The notes below the pieces were generated by a model. That model saw only the letters and a program-made list of their open reading frames with translations. It made no database searches and was not told the DNA's origin. This document shows positions 53,872-62,331 of a stretch of 64,000 nucleotides of DNA, piece after piece (position 1 is the stretch's first letter; each line of letters starts with the position of its first letter). This DNA comes from a bacterium. Lineage in GTDB: Bacteria > Cyanobacteriota > Vampirovibrionia > Vampirovibrionales > Vampirovibrionaceae. The position numbers and the translations under genes were made by a program. The DNA is taken from positions 1,235,994-1,299,993 of the forward strand of contig JAUIEU010000001.1 of NCBI GenBank assembly GCA_030429585.1, written 5' to 3'.

Positions 53872-54204
53872 TTAGCGCAGTGCCGTATGCTGGCTGGGGC
53901 GCTTTAATAGCAGCAACCCAATAAGGTTACCCACGCTTAACACCACCATAAGCAGCTGGGGCATTACCTTACCGGTGGCCAAGTAGCCGTTAAAGAACCA
54001 GCCGCCCAGTATTAGGGAAATACCCACCAGCAGAAAAAAGCCTATCATTTGGCCACGAATATAGGCCAACGTGCTGGTAATAATCGCCAAGCCACTGGCT
54101 AACCCTGCCACTAAGGAAACCACGCTACCGGCTTTAATAAACCCAATAACGCCGCCTACAATGGTAAACAGGCCATAAATCATGGAAAAGTACAGCATCA
54201 ACAT
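53872..54204 (-). CDS. TMEM14-family membrane protein
   Basis: A 110-residue protein with four hydrophobic segments matching the TMEM14/UPF0136 pattern: YGLFTIVGGVIGFIKAGSVV, LVAGLASGLAIITSTLAYIR, a third helix with GGWFFNGYLATGKVMPQ, and a C-terminal helix. Bacterial homologues are common in cyanobacteria; function is unknown, with fatty-acid or small-molecule export suggested for plant relatives. Confidence 0.85.
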   Translation of the reverse strand: MLMLYFSMIYGLFTIVGGVIGFIKAGSVVSLVAGLASGLAIITSTLAYIRGQMIGFFLLVGISLILGGWFFNGYLATGKVMPQLLMVVLSVGNLIGLLLLKRPSQHTALR

Positions 54205-54584
54205 GCTCCATACATAATGGGGAAACCCATGTAGTGTAGCGAGAACACGCTAAAATTGCACGGCCCTTAGCCCCCGAAACCCCCGCCAAGTGATATAATA
54301 AACCATCCACCCAGCGCGTTACCCCCCTACTAGGTGGCCACAAAGATTGATGGATCGGTGTATAGAGAATCCACCAGGTGGTTAAGGCCAAATACACCAC
54401 AATACGCTACACTAAAAAGGCATAGAGGAGTGATAGTTAGACCCCCACCGCCACCCTGTGGCAACGGCAACAACATAACAGCCCCCTCTTACGCTGTTGC
54501 CAGCATTGGCCACACCATTATGCTAAATACCGCCCCACCTAGGCGGCCCTGAATAAATCCCCACAAATGTACAGGATTGGCCTT
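54205..54584. other. Intergenic stretch, nothing firm
   Basis: About 380 bases between the divergent TMEM14 gene and the next rightward gene. Short frames exist but lack plausible composition and ribosome binding sites. No repeat or RNA is recognised. Confidence 0.3.
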
Positions 54585-55316
54585 ATGACACCCCCTTTTA
54601 CCTTACCTATTGTTGATGACGTGATGGAAACCCTGTTCCCTAAAGGGCGCAGCAATAGCCTACGCATTTTTTCTGAGCGAGAACTGGCCCAAATAAACGG
54701 CGATGACACCAACGCCCTGGCCACCACCGCCGCCATGCACCCTACCCTAAAGCCATCCGCCACCACACCGTCTGTTACCAAAGTGCGGCGTACCGCCACC
54801 CCTGCCACTGCAACCACCGCCAGCGATGCCCCCTTTAAAGGCTTATGGCGGCGGCTACGCACCTTACCCAGCATTAGCCAAACCAACCCCGCTACCATTA
54901 TGGAAAAACCAGCCCCTAAAAAGCGGATGGAATGGCATATCCCAGAAACAATCCAGCGCCTGGAGGCCCAACTTATTAAGGCCCCGGCTTACAGCCCCCA
55001 GCCCGTGGCTCAAATCACCACACACCCCACCCCCACACCTCAACCTAAGGCGTCTCCTTCTGTGCCTGAAAACGATTTGTTTGCCGCCCAAGCCCGCCCG
55101 CTGCCTGCCATGCCCGCGCCATCTACCACCCCCTTCCAACACCTTTCTAGCAAGCTAGTAACCACGGATGCGGTAAACAGCCTACTGGCCACGGCCCGCC
55201 TGGATGAAATGGCAAAAGACCAAGCCAATCGATTGCTGGAACGCAATAAATTCCTCTCCAGCAGCATTAACAACCTGGCAGAAAATTACTTTCGTTTGCA
55301 ACGCGATGCCACCTAA
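54585..55316 (+). CDS. Unrecognised Pro/Thr-rich protein with helical C-terminus
   Basis: A 243-residue protein without a recognised domain. A short ordered start (VDDVMETLFPKGRSNSLRIF) is followed by a long Pro/Thr/Ala-rich, probably disordered section (residues about 50-180), then a helical C-terminus with EMAKDQANRLLERNKFLSSS and NNLAENYFRLQ. The ATG at 54585 has AGGA nine bases upstream, better than 54567. A regulatory or scaffolding role is possible. Confidence 0.6.
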   Translation: MTPPFTLPIVDDVMETLFPKGRSNSLRIFSERELAQINGDDTNALATTAAMHPTLKPSATTPSVTKVRRTATPATATTASDAPFKGLWRRLRTLPSISQTNPATIMEKPAPKKRMEWHIPETIQRLEAQLIKAPAYSPQPVAQITTHPTPTPQPKASPSVPENDLFAAQARPLPAMPAPSTTPFQHLSSKLVTTDAVNSLLATARLDEMAKDQANRLLERNKFLSSSINNLAENYFRLQRDAT

Positions 55317-55383
55317 GGCCAAGCGCGTGTAGCACCCCTACCACCTATTTTGTTCATTGTTTTGTTGTGTTGACCCAACCCTC

Positions 55384-56199
55384 GTGGCCTCACCTTTACT
55401 ATCCACCCTACTAGACCCCCTAACCCTTCGCCTATTGCTGGCGCTAGTGCTAGGCGCCCTTGTGGGCCTAGAGCGAGAAGTAAGCCGCCACCCTGCTGGG
55501 TTGCGCACCCACATTTTGGTATGCATGGGGTCTACCGTGTTTACCCTGCTGTCTCTCCACAGCTTGCTTAGCCCCACCGGGGCAGAAGATTTGCTTATTG
55601 CGATACCTGAAGGAGTGGATTTGCGCGTGGTACGCGACCCTGCCCGAATAGCCGCCCAAGTGGTTACCGGGATTGGTTTTATTGGTGGTGGTGTGGTGCT
55701 GCGCCATGGCGCAACCATCCGTGGTTTAACCACCGCCGCCAGCCTATGGATGGTGGCCAGTATTGGCATGCTAGTGGGCAGTGGCTACGTTAGCCTGGCC
55801 GTTACCAGCACCCTATTAACGCTTATTGTATTGCTAGGGTTTCGTAAGGTGGGGCGCTTTATTAACCGAAAAAACCAAAAGCCCTACAACCGCCTTAAGC
55901 TTAATATTACGCTACAATCCGCCGCTATATTGCCCGTACAAACCTGGGTAGACGACCATTTTAGAGGCCATGTGCTAGAAGTAAAAACCCGCCACCTGGA
56001 TAGCAGCGATAACCTAAGCCAAGATATTCATCAGCCAGGCGACCTGTTACAGATGGCCTACGTGATTGATATGGTGAACCGAGACGTGTTGGTAAACCAG
56101 CTAATTAAAAACCTGGATACCATTGACGGGGTACGCGAAACCTATTGTCGCCTGTACTTTAGCGCCATCGGCAGCGCACTAAACGACCACGACGACTAG
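55384..56199 (+). CDS. MgtC/SapB-family membrane protein
   Basis: A 271-residue MgtC-family protein. The hydrophobic N-terminal half has the signature LGALVGLEREVSRHPAGLRT, GIGFIGGGVVLRHGATIRGLT and AASLWMVASIGMLVGSGY, with four to five helices; the C-terminal 100 residues form a soluble ACT-like domain. MgtC proteins are linked to magnesium limitation and membrane potential. No ATG is available; GTG 55384 is chosen, TTG 55357 is possible. Confidence 0.88.
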   Translation: MASPLLSTLLDPLTLRLLLALVLGALVGLEREVSRHPAGLRTHILVCMGSTVFTLLSLHSLLSPTGAEDLLIAIPEGVDLRVVRDPARIAAQVVTGIGFIGGGVVLRHGATIRGLTTAASLWMVASIGMLVGSGYVSLAVTSTLLTLIVLLGFRKVGRFINRKNQKPYNRLKLNITLQSAAILPVQTWVDDHFRGHVLEVKTRHLDSSDNLSQDIHQPGDLLQMAYVIDMVNRDVLVNQLIKNLDTIDGVRETYCRLYFSAIGSALNDHDD

Positions 56200-56223
56200 G
56201 GTTAATCCACCATTATTTTTTGT

Positions 56224-56407
56224 TTGAAGAGGGCTAGCCCTCTTCACTCCCATTGGGAACAAGATGTTCCCAAACCCTCCTAAAGGGTGGATAGGTTATT
56301 CAGGGCGCTTGCCAATATATTAGTATCTCGGGCAATGCTCACCCGCTGATTGGTCTGCTGGGGTGTATGCGTTCCGCATTGTACCCCCCGCACCGGCTTC
56401 AACCGCT
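56224..56407. repeat. Dispersed structured intergenic element, copy 3
   Basis: Third copy, about 30 bases shorter. Stem 1 is a perfect 20-base palindrome built from GAAGAGGG, CTAG and CCCTCTTC (56226-56245), which differs from copy 1 at paired positions; stem 2 TTGGGAACA / TGTTCCCAA (56253-56273); TTGCC / GGCAA; and a terminal arm GGGGTGTATGCG / CGCATTGTACCCC. It ends GCACCGGCTTCAACCGCT. Confidence 0.85.
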
Positions 56408-56474
56408 ACTCTAAAGGGGGGTTGGTTTAATTGTCGGGTAACGCTATAAAATAGAAACGCCCCTAAAGTCTAAA

Positions 56475-56704
56475 ATCCCCGGATTTTAGGTGTGGCGTGC
56501 ATTTATTGCTCCTGGTTATCCCAGGTGGGTACCCGCCGTGACACATCCATTTCCAGCGCGAGGGATTTCCACTATTTCAGAAAATATCGCTACGCTTGTA
56601 CAAGTATCTTGCGCAAACGGCTGGCATACTTCAGCGCCAAACTCCGAGCTAAGTTCCCTTTAAGCACGATGTAGAGAATAAATGAAAACGCCACATCCGG
56701 GGAT
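56475..56704 (-). ncRNA. Candidate 6S-like structured RNA
   Basis: A 230-base stretch without a gene. Its two ends pair strongly: ATCCCCGGA with TCCGGGGAT, then TGTGGCG with CGCCACA, then CATTTATT with AATAAATG, giving a rod closed by about 24 pairs. Internal hairpins include CCTGG / CCAGG and AAGTAT / ATACTT. On the minus strand TTGAAA and CATACT, 17 bases apart, place initiation within a base or two of the 5' end of the closing helix. The size and rod shape resemble 6S RNA (SsrS), which binds the primary holoenzyme. A perfect hairpin CTAAAATC / GATTTTAG at 56470-56489 overlaps the 3' end and may end transcription. The strand and identity are inference. Confidence 0.45.
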
Positions 56705-56710
56705 ACTATT

Positions 56711-56739
56711 AGTATGCCAGATGTTGCCCATCCTTTCAA
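56711..56739 (-). promoter_or_regulatory. Putative promoter of the 6S-like RNA
   Basis: Minus-strand TTGAAA, a 17-base spacer and CATACT (4 of 6 to TATAAT) end a few bases before the predicted 5' end of the RNA at about 56704. Confidence 0.4.
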
Positions 56740-56787
56740 GCCTTTAGCCCGTCAATCCCCTGTAGGGTTGGCTTTACAAAGGGTTAA

Positions 56788-57786
56788 CTATGGCGACGGC
56801 ACTTTAGAATGAGAAGCAGCTGGCAACGCGTCGCCTTGCAGCCCCAATTCCGCACGAGCTTCCGGCTTCCCTTCCATTGGGTTAAAAAACACGCGCTGGC
56901 TTGGGTAGGCAAAATCAATATTATCGGCGTCGGCAAACTTTAGCAAAATGGCTTCCCACAGGGTTTGCTCCATGCCACGCCGTTGGCGGGGTTCGCACAA
57001 ACAGCGGATGGTAAGCATCACGCCACTATCTTTAACGCTGGTATACACCACCGGGGTTAGCTTGCTGTAAAAAATCATCATCTTACGGCTGGCTTCGCGC
57101 AAGCGCTTTTCCGCCGCCTTGGATAGGTGCAAGGCCTTCTCGTCAGCCACATCCTTTAAAATTGTTTTGGCCTGTTGCCAATCACTTTCAAAGGTAATCA
57201 GCACGGGTACTTCTATCCAAATATAGCTAAACCCGCTGCTGTAATTCGCCAACGATTCCGTAAAAATTTTACCATTGGGGATGCTTACCACCCGCCCGGT
57301 ACTGTGGTCTGCATCCACCCATTCGCCAATTTCCATTAGGCTAAAAGCAAACAGGCGTTGGTCAATCACATCGCCTCGGTGGTTCGCTAGCTGGATTCTA
57401 TCGCCCACCATAAAGGGGCGACGCCACAAAATAAACGCCCAGCCCGCCAGGTTGGTCAAAGGGTCTTTAAACGCAATGGCTAAACCGGCAGAAAGCAGAC
57501 CAAAAAAGGTAGCCAAATCACCCACGCCCTCAAACCATAGGCGCAGCATAAAAATTAACCCTACCCCTGCCGTAACATAACCGGCAAACTTTTTAGAGTG
57601 GTACAGGGTTTTAACATCTTTTATTTGGCGCACCAAAATAGCCGTAACAAGCTGTTGCACCACCCAAACCGCCACCACAATGCCCAAGGTTAGCAACAGT
57701 TTAAGCTGGCTAACCGGCGGCACACCTGTGGCGCTGGCCAACCATTGGGATGGGTTTGCCATTAACAGCATAGGGTTGGTGGGCAT
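56788..57786 (-). CDS. MscS-family mechanosensitive channel 1
   Basis: A 332-residue membrane channel of the MscS family that releases solutes on osmotic downshock. Three hydrophobic helices precede the pore-lining motif ATFFGLLSAGLAIAFKDPLTN, then the beta domain WRRPFMVGDRIQLANHRGDV and IPNGKIFTESLANYSSG. An acidic, Pro-rich tail ends the protein. Its ATG lies three bases after the stop of the flavodoxin-domain gene, so they are co-transcribed. Confidence 0.92.
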   Translation of the reverse strand: MPTNPMLLMANPSQWLASATGVPPVSQLKLLLTLGIVVAVWVVQQLVTAILVRQIKDVKTLYHSKKFAGYVTAGVGLIFMLRLWFEGVGDLATFFGLLSAGLAIAFKDPLTNLAGWAFILWRRPFMVGDRIQLANHRGDVIDQRLFAFSLMEIGEWVDADHSTGRVVSIPNGKIFTESLANYSSGFSYIWIEVPVLITFESDWQQAKTILKDVADEKALHLSKAAEKRLREASRKMMIFYSKLTPVVYTSVKDSGVMLTIRCLCEPRQRRGMEQTLWEAILLKFADADNIDFAYPSQRVFFNPMEGKPEARAELGLQGDALPAASHSKVPSP

Positions 57787-57789
57787 GGG

Positions 57790-58845
57790 TTACGCAGCGC
57801 CCACCGGTTCTGGGGTCGCTTCTTGGCTGTATTCTGCCGTGGTGTTTAGGCCACCTTTTAAAGCACCCTTCACCCCTTGCAGCCAGTCATCAAAGGGCTG
57901 TTCAAAGTCCACATCGCAATCCATGCGGGCATGCAAACGCTTGCCGCCAAACTGCTCTAGCTTACTGTCAAAATCTTTACCGCACTGGCAAAACAGCTCG
58001 TAGCTGGTATCGCCCAAGCTGCACACACTAAACTGAATGCCGGTGGTATCCAGGCCCAGCTCGTCGTTTTTAATATCGGCTACCAGCTCTAGTGCATTGC
58101 TGGGGGGGTCACCTTCGCCCCAAGTGCTGGTAATAATAAGCAAGTTGGCAAAGGCTTTCAGGTGGCGGCCATCAATCACGCCAGCATCCAACACCTGGAC
58201 AGGGTGGCCATCTTTTTCCAGCTGTTGTTGGGCCACTTCCGCCAGGCCTTCTGCGTTGCCGCTTTCCGTTCCAAAAATAATGCTAACGCCTTTGGCCGCA
58301 ATCCCCACATCAAACGCAATAGGTTTAGGGCCTTTAGGGGCTGCTTTTTCTTCGGCAGAGGGCACCGCCGCCTTTTCCAAGTCACTGGTCGCGGATGTTT
58401 CGATAGGGGCAATTTTTAAGGCATCGTCAGGCTCTAACTCTTTATCAGCTTGGCCTTCGCGAATTTTACGGAAGAACACTAGCCCGCCCAAGGTGGCCAT
58501 GCCCAAAATACCAACACTCAGCATAAAGCCTGCTTTGTTATACAGCCTTTCTGGTGCGGCCATAAAAATACCGCCCACAATGAGTAGTACAAAAATAGGC
58601 AAAATCGCCGGGAAGGTGAAGGTTAAGGTAAGGGCGATGCCAAACACAGCTAACATTACCAGGGCAGGGATAAGGTAGTCTCCGCCGCCTGCCAAAATTA
58701 GTGGCAACGAAAAGGTGGCCAAAAAGCAGCCGCCAAATAACACCATGGGCCAATAATGATGAAAAAACTCGCTAATAAACTGGCCGCGACTTTGCTCATC
58801 TTCATCTTCAAAGGGGTCGTGGGCGGGGTTGGGTTGCTCGGCCAT
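57790..58845 (-). CDS. Membrane-anchored flavodoxin-domain protein
   Basis: A 351-residue fusion. An acidic start (DPFEDEDEQSRG) is followed by four hydrophobic segments (residues about 35-130), a 70-residue linker, and a C-terminal flavodoxin-like FMN domain with SIIFGTESGNAEGLA, ITSTWGEGDPPSNA and CSLGDTSYELFC, as in sulfite reductase/P450 reductase flavoproteins. No NADPH-binding FAD domain follows, so it may pass electrons to a partner at the membrane. GGAGAGGA precedes the ATG at 58845. Coupled with MscS. Confidence 0.82.
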   Translation of the reverse strand: MAEQPNPAHDPFEDEDEQSRGQFISEFFHHYWPMVLFGGCFLATFSLPLILAGGGDYLIPALVMLAVFGIALTLTFTFPAILPIFVLLIVGGIFMAAPERLYNKAGFMLSVGILGMATLGGLVFFRKIREGQADKELEPDDALKIAPIETSATSDLEKAAVPSAEEKAAPKGPKPIAFDVGIAAKGVSIIFGTESGNAEGLAEVAQQQLEKDGHPVQVLDAGVIDGRHLKAFANLLIITSTWGEGDPPSNALELVADIKNDELGLDTTGIQFSVCSLGDTSYELFCQCGKDFDSKLEQFGGKRLHARMDCDVDFEQPFDDWLQGVKGALKGGLNTTAEYSQEATPEPVGAA

Positions 58846-58992
58846 AGCCGTATCCTCTCCAAAATAGTGAATAATAATCCATGCCAAAACAGGTTGTATC
58901 CCCTGATTATACGCTAATATGCCCCAAATTTGGAACCCACCCCGTTAATAGATTCTCGATCTAACCGCCGTGTTTTAACTACAATAGGCATT

Positions 58993-59691
58993 ATGCACCC
59001 TCACCTACCCGCCCCCAACCCTGCCGATACTGCCCCTGTGGTGGTAGGCATTACGGGTGCCAGCGGCAGTATTATTGGTTTTCGGTTTATTAAAGTACTA
59101 CTGCAACTCGGCATCCCGGTAGAGCTCGTCATGACGGAAAAATCCCTACAGGTAACCCATGACGAACTGGGCTACAAGGTTAGTGGCGCGAATGAAGCCG
59201 CCAAGGCGGCCAGCATTTTGACTGAAATTGGCCTGGATGTTGATACATACAGCCCCCTGTTTCGGTTTTACGGAAACCACCGCCTGGATGCCCCGCCAGC
59301 CAGCGGCACCCACCTAACCCGTGGCATGGTGATTATACCGTGCAGCATGGGCACCATGGGCCGCATTGCCGCCGGTATTGGCGATAATTTGGTAGCCCGC
59401 AGCGCGGATGTAACCCTAAAAGAAAACCGCCCGCTCATCCTTGTGCCCCGCGAAAGCCCTTTCAATCAAATTCATCTTAAAAACATGCTGGCCCTAAGCC
59501 AAGCTGGCGCCAAGCTGGTGCCCCCCATGCTGACCTTTTACTTGCCCGATTTTGACGACATGGACGGGCAAATCCGCTATGTGTTGGGCAAGGTACTGGA
59601 TTTACTCCGCATCCCCCACAACCTACATACCCGCTGGGGCCAACAAGAAACGCCGCAGCCACAACGCCACGCACTTAGCCAGCCCGTTTAA
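58993..59691 (+). CDS. ubiX: Flavin prenyltransferase UbiX/Pad1
   Basis: A 232-residue enzyme that makes prenylated FMN for UbiD-type decarboxylases. Motifs: VVVGITGASGSIIGFRFIKV, RGMVIIPCSMGTMGRIAAGI, DVTLKENRPLILVPRESPF and LSQAGAKLVPPML. The ATG at 58993 is favoured since it fits the family N-terminus; an upstream start would add 21 unlikely residues. UbiD is not in the window. Confidence 0.93.
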   Translation: MHPHLPAPNPADTAPVVVGITGASGSIIGFRFIKVLLQLGIPVELVMTEKSLQVTHDELGYKVSGANEAAKAASILTEIGLDVDTYSPLFRFYGNHRLDAPPASGTHLTRGMVIIPCSMGTMGRIAAGIGDNLVARSADVTLKENRPLILVPRESPFNQIHLKNMLALSQAGAKLVPPMLTFYLPDFDDMDGQIRYVLGKVLDLLRIPHNLHTRWGQQETPQPQRHALSQPV

Positions 59692-59697
59692 CCTTTT

Positions 59698-61014
59698 CTA
59701 CTCAATTATCTTTTTTTCTTTTAGAAACTTCTCAAAATTATTAATCTGTTTGCCTGTTGTCGAATAATTGGTCATAAACCGCACAATCCGATTACCTGGC
59801 TGTTCTAGGTCAGGCTGAGGAAAAATCATCACTTTATAATGCTGTTTGATCGTTTTCGCAGCCTTTTCTGGCAACGACAATAAAACCAAATTAGTTTCTA
59901 CAGGGCAAACCAAAGCACTGTTCGGGATCTTCGTGAGTATTTGTTCTAGTTCTTTTGCCTTTTTAGTAGCGTTATGTACCTTATTAATAAGGTAATCATT
60001 TTCTAGCGCTACTGAAAATTGAGCAGCAGCAGCGGCAGATTGCCCAACAAGAGTACCGGATTGCTTACTGAGTGAACGCATTGTGTTGTATAGATTTTCG
60101 GGCGTTATGGTAAGCCCTAGCGACTTACTGTTTTCAAAAAAATTGGGCGTAAACACAATAGACTCGGACATTACCATGCCATTTTTAGACCCTCCAAGAA
60201 AAACGATGTCTACTCCTAAGTCTGTCGTTAGTTTCTTTAAAGATTTATCGAGAGTTTTAGGTAGGTAAAATAACCGTGAACCATCCATCTGGAGCAACAT
60301 GCCATTATCATGGCATAGCTTGGCTATTTCTTTTACTTCATCGGCTCGGTAGTATGTGCCATATTCGGTAGGCTGGCTAATCGAAACAGCTCGAGGCTTA
60401 CTATAACCCGAGTAGCTTTTCCCTTCAGCTTTGTTAAATGTGTTAAGCATGTCCTTAAGCTGCGCAGCCAAAATTTTCCCTTTATTATGCTTTAGTGGAT
60501 AGGCAGAGGCTTTGTTTAGAAAATGGTACCCTCCTGCTTCACGTGTGTATGCATGGGATACATCGCTCATAATAATTTTATCAATAGAGCGAGTAAAAGG
60601 GCTAAAGCCTAAACGGTTTGCCGCAGTGCCTGTAGGGGCTAACATTACTAAAAACGGTTCCGCGGGGTCGTTTGTAAATGCTGTTTTAAAATTGTCTCTC
60701 ATCCGTTCAAATAATGGCCCCTTGGTTTGATATGTACCATGCGGGATAGATAAGGCTAAGGCCTGAGCTTTTAGGAAAAGAGGATTAGCAGGGCCTAAAT
60801 TATCGCCGGCAAAATCATACCAAAGCTTTGGGTGTCCAAAGGCTTTTTTAAATAACAATAATGGCTTTTCAGAGATTAAGGACCAATCCTTAACATAGGT
60901 GCTCATCGGCACATCGGTTTTTTTTTCTTGCGCAGAGAACCGTGTAGAGTGGGCAGCATGAGGCTGATAATAGGTAATAGCATTAATTTTCAAATTAGAA
61001 GTAAGCGATATCAT
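59698..61014 (-). CDS. Threonine aldolase-like PLP enzyme with N-terminal extension
   Basis: A 438-residue beta-eliminating lyase of the low-specificity threonine aldolase (LtaE) family, splitting threonine-like beta-hydroxy amino acids to glycine and an aldehyde. Motifs: APTGTAANRLGF, SDVSHAYTREAGG, SQPTEYGTYYRADEVKEIA, LLQMDGSRLF and the PLP lysine in GGSKNGM (Lys277). The first 60 residues are extra and contain HSTRFSAQEKK. The gene is A+T-rich, unlike its neighbours, and lies behind a Fur-like dyad. Confidence 0.82.
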   Translation of the reverse strand: MISLTSNLKINAITYYQPHAAHSTRFSAQEKKTDVPMSTYVKDWSLISEKPLLLFKKAFGHPKLWYDFAGDNLGPANPLFLKAQALALSIPHGTYQTKGPLFERMRDNFKTAFTNDPAEPFLVMLAPTGTAANRLGFSPFTRSIDKIIMSDVSHAYTREAGGYHFLNKASAYPLKHNKGKILAAQLKDMLNTFNKAEGKSYSGYSKPRAVSISQPTEYGTYYRADEVKEIAKLCHDNGMLLQMDGSRLFYLPKTLDKSLKKLTTDLGVDIVFLGGSKNGMVMSESIVFTPNFFENSKSLGLTITPENLYNTMRSLSKQSGTLVGQSAAAAAQFSVALENDYLINKVHNATKKAKELEQILTKIPNSALVCPVETNLVLLSLPEKAAKTIKQHYKVMIFPQPDLEQPGNRIVRFMTNYSTTGKQINNFEKFLKEKKIIE

Positions 61015-61039
61015 TGGTTTTTAAAAGATTAGGTTATTT

Positions 61040-61054
61040 TGAGAATAATTCTCA
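61040..61054. promoter_or_regulatory. Putative Fur-type operator
   Basis: TGAGAAT-A-ATTCTCA is a perfect 7-1-7 dyad, extended by TT and AA, with 12 of 14 matches to the Fur consensus TGATAAT-n-ATTATCA. It starts 26 bases before the threonine aldolase-like ATG and also lies in the gap before the aldo/keto reductase. Confidence 0.55.
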
Positions 61055-61183
61055 ATAAGAGACAAGGTATATAATCATGAGTACTTTATGATTTCAAGTA
61101 GACTATCGAACACTCGCCAAACTGGCTTATCATCGCTACACTAATTTTCAACATACCATATTGAATTAACGAAAGTTGCCCCC

Positions 61184-62266
61184 ATGGAATATCGCGCCCT
61201 TGGAAAAACCGGCCTAAAGGTCAGCCTAATTAGCCTTGGCACCATGACGTGGGGCGAACAAAACACAGAAGCCGAGGCCCACGCCCAAATGGATGTGGCC
61301 CTAGACCGGGGCGTAAACTTTTGGGATACCGCCGAGCTATATGCCGTGCCCCCCAAACAAGAAACCTACGGCAAAACCGAAGAGATGATTGGCACCTGGT
61401 TTGCCAAAACCGGCAAACGAGACGACGTGATTTTAGCCACCAAAATCAGTGGCCCGGGCCGCCCGTGGATTGGTTGCGGATTTCGGAAATTTAATCGGCA
61501 ACATATTACCGAAGCCTTGGAAGGCAGCCTAAAGCGCCTGCAAACCGACCATGTGGATTTATACCAACTCCACTGGCCCGAGCGTTTGGCCAACAACTTT
61601 GGCTACCTGGGCTACGGCCACGTGGGCTACCCCGGCCTACGTAACGATTGCTCGCCCATGCAAACCAACCCGGATGCGGATGATGACTGGACGGCTTTTG
61701 AAGACACCTTAGAAGTACTGCAAGACTTTATCCAGCAAGGAAAAATCCGCCATATTGGCCTAAGCAACGAAACTGCGTGGGGCACTATGGAGTACATTCG
61801 CATTGCCCGCCAAAAAGGCCTACCCGAAGTGGTGAGTATTCAAAACCCGTATAGCCTACTTAACCGCAGCTACGAAGTAGGCCTATCGGAAGTATCCTTA
61901 CGGGAAGGCTGCGGATTGTTAGCATACTCGCCACTGGCGTTTGGGTTGCTAACCGGCAAGTACCGCCACGGGCAAACCCCCAAAGGGCGCATTAGCCTGT
62001 ACCCGGTGATGAGCCGCTACAATAACGCCAACGCCCGAGAGGCCGTGGAAGCCTACGCCTGCATTGCCGATGATTTTGGGGTTTCTCTCACCCATCTATC
62101 ACTGGCGTTTATTAACCAACAGCCCTTTGTTACCAGTAACATTATTGGCGCCACCACCCTAGACCAACTACACGAGAACATCGATAGCGCCACCATCACA
62201 CTCCCCGCCGAATGTTTTGAGGCCATCGAGCGCGTCCACGCCCAGTACACCTACCCTTGCCCTTAG
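61184..62266 (+). CDS. Aldo/keto reductase (Tas-like)
   Basis: A 360-residue NADPH-dependent oxidoreductase of the AKR superfamily, closest in feel to E. coli Tas: MEYRALGKTGLKVSLISLG, RGVNFWDTAELYAVPPKQET with the catalytic Tyr, the catalytic lysine in LATKISGPGRPW, DLYQLHWPER, and VSIQNPYSLLNRSYE. Substrate unknown. Its ATG lies 170 bases from the divergent threonine aldolase gene. Confidence 0.93.
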   Translation: MEYRALGKTGLKVSLISLGTMTWGEQNTEAEAHAQMDVALDRGVNFWDTAELYAVPPKQETYGKTEEMIGTWFAKTGKRDDVILATKISGPGRPWIGCGFRKFNRQHITEALEGSLKRLQTDHVDLYQLHWPERLANNFGYLGYGHVGYPGLRNDCSPMQTNPDADDDWTAFEDTLEVLQDFIQQGKIRHIGLSNETAWGTMEYIRIARQKGLPEVVSIQNPYSLLNRSYEVGLSEVSLREGCGLLAYSPLAFGLLTGKYRHGQTPKGRISLYPVMSRYNNANAREAVEAYACIADDFGVSLTHLSLAFINQQPFVTSNIIGATTLDQLHENIDSATITLPAECFEAIERVHAQYTYPCP

Positions 62267-62331
62267 GCCATTGCCCATAAGCCCTAGATAACAGCTACCC
62301 CCTTTACCCCGACTGGCGTACACTAAAGCCC

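Noticed and set aside
54334-54552. 72-codon frame in the gap before 54585
   Set aside because: Pro-run composition unlike real proteins here and no start signal.
56491-56695. Cobalamin riboswitch
   Set aside because: A GGGAA segment is present, but the B12-box and other conserved blocks are missing and no B12 gene is adjacent.
56410-56787. IS200/IS605-type right end or omega-RNA remnant
   Set aside because: Considered because of the hairpin and lack of genes, but no TnpA/TnpB remnant is visible and the long closing helix with a promoter fits a free-standing RNA better.
58037-58678. 213-codon frame opposite the flavodoxin-domain gene
   Set aside because: Shadow of a strongly supported gene; Ser-rich antisense product.
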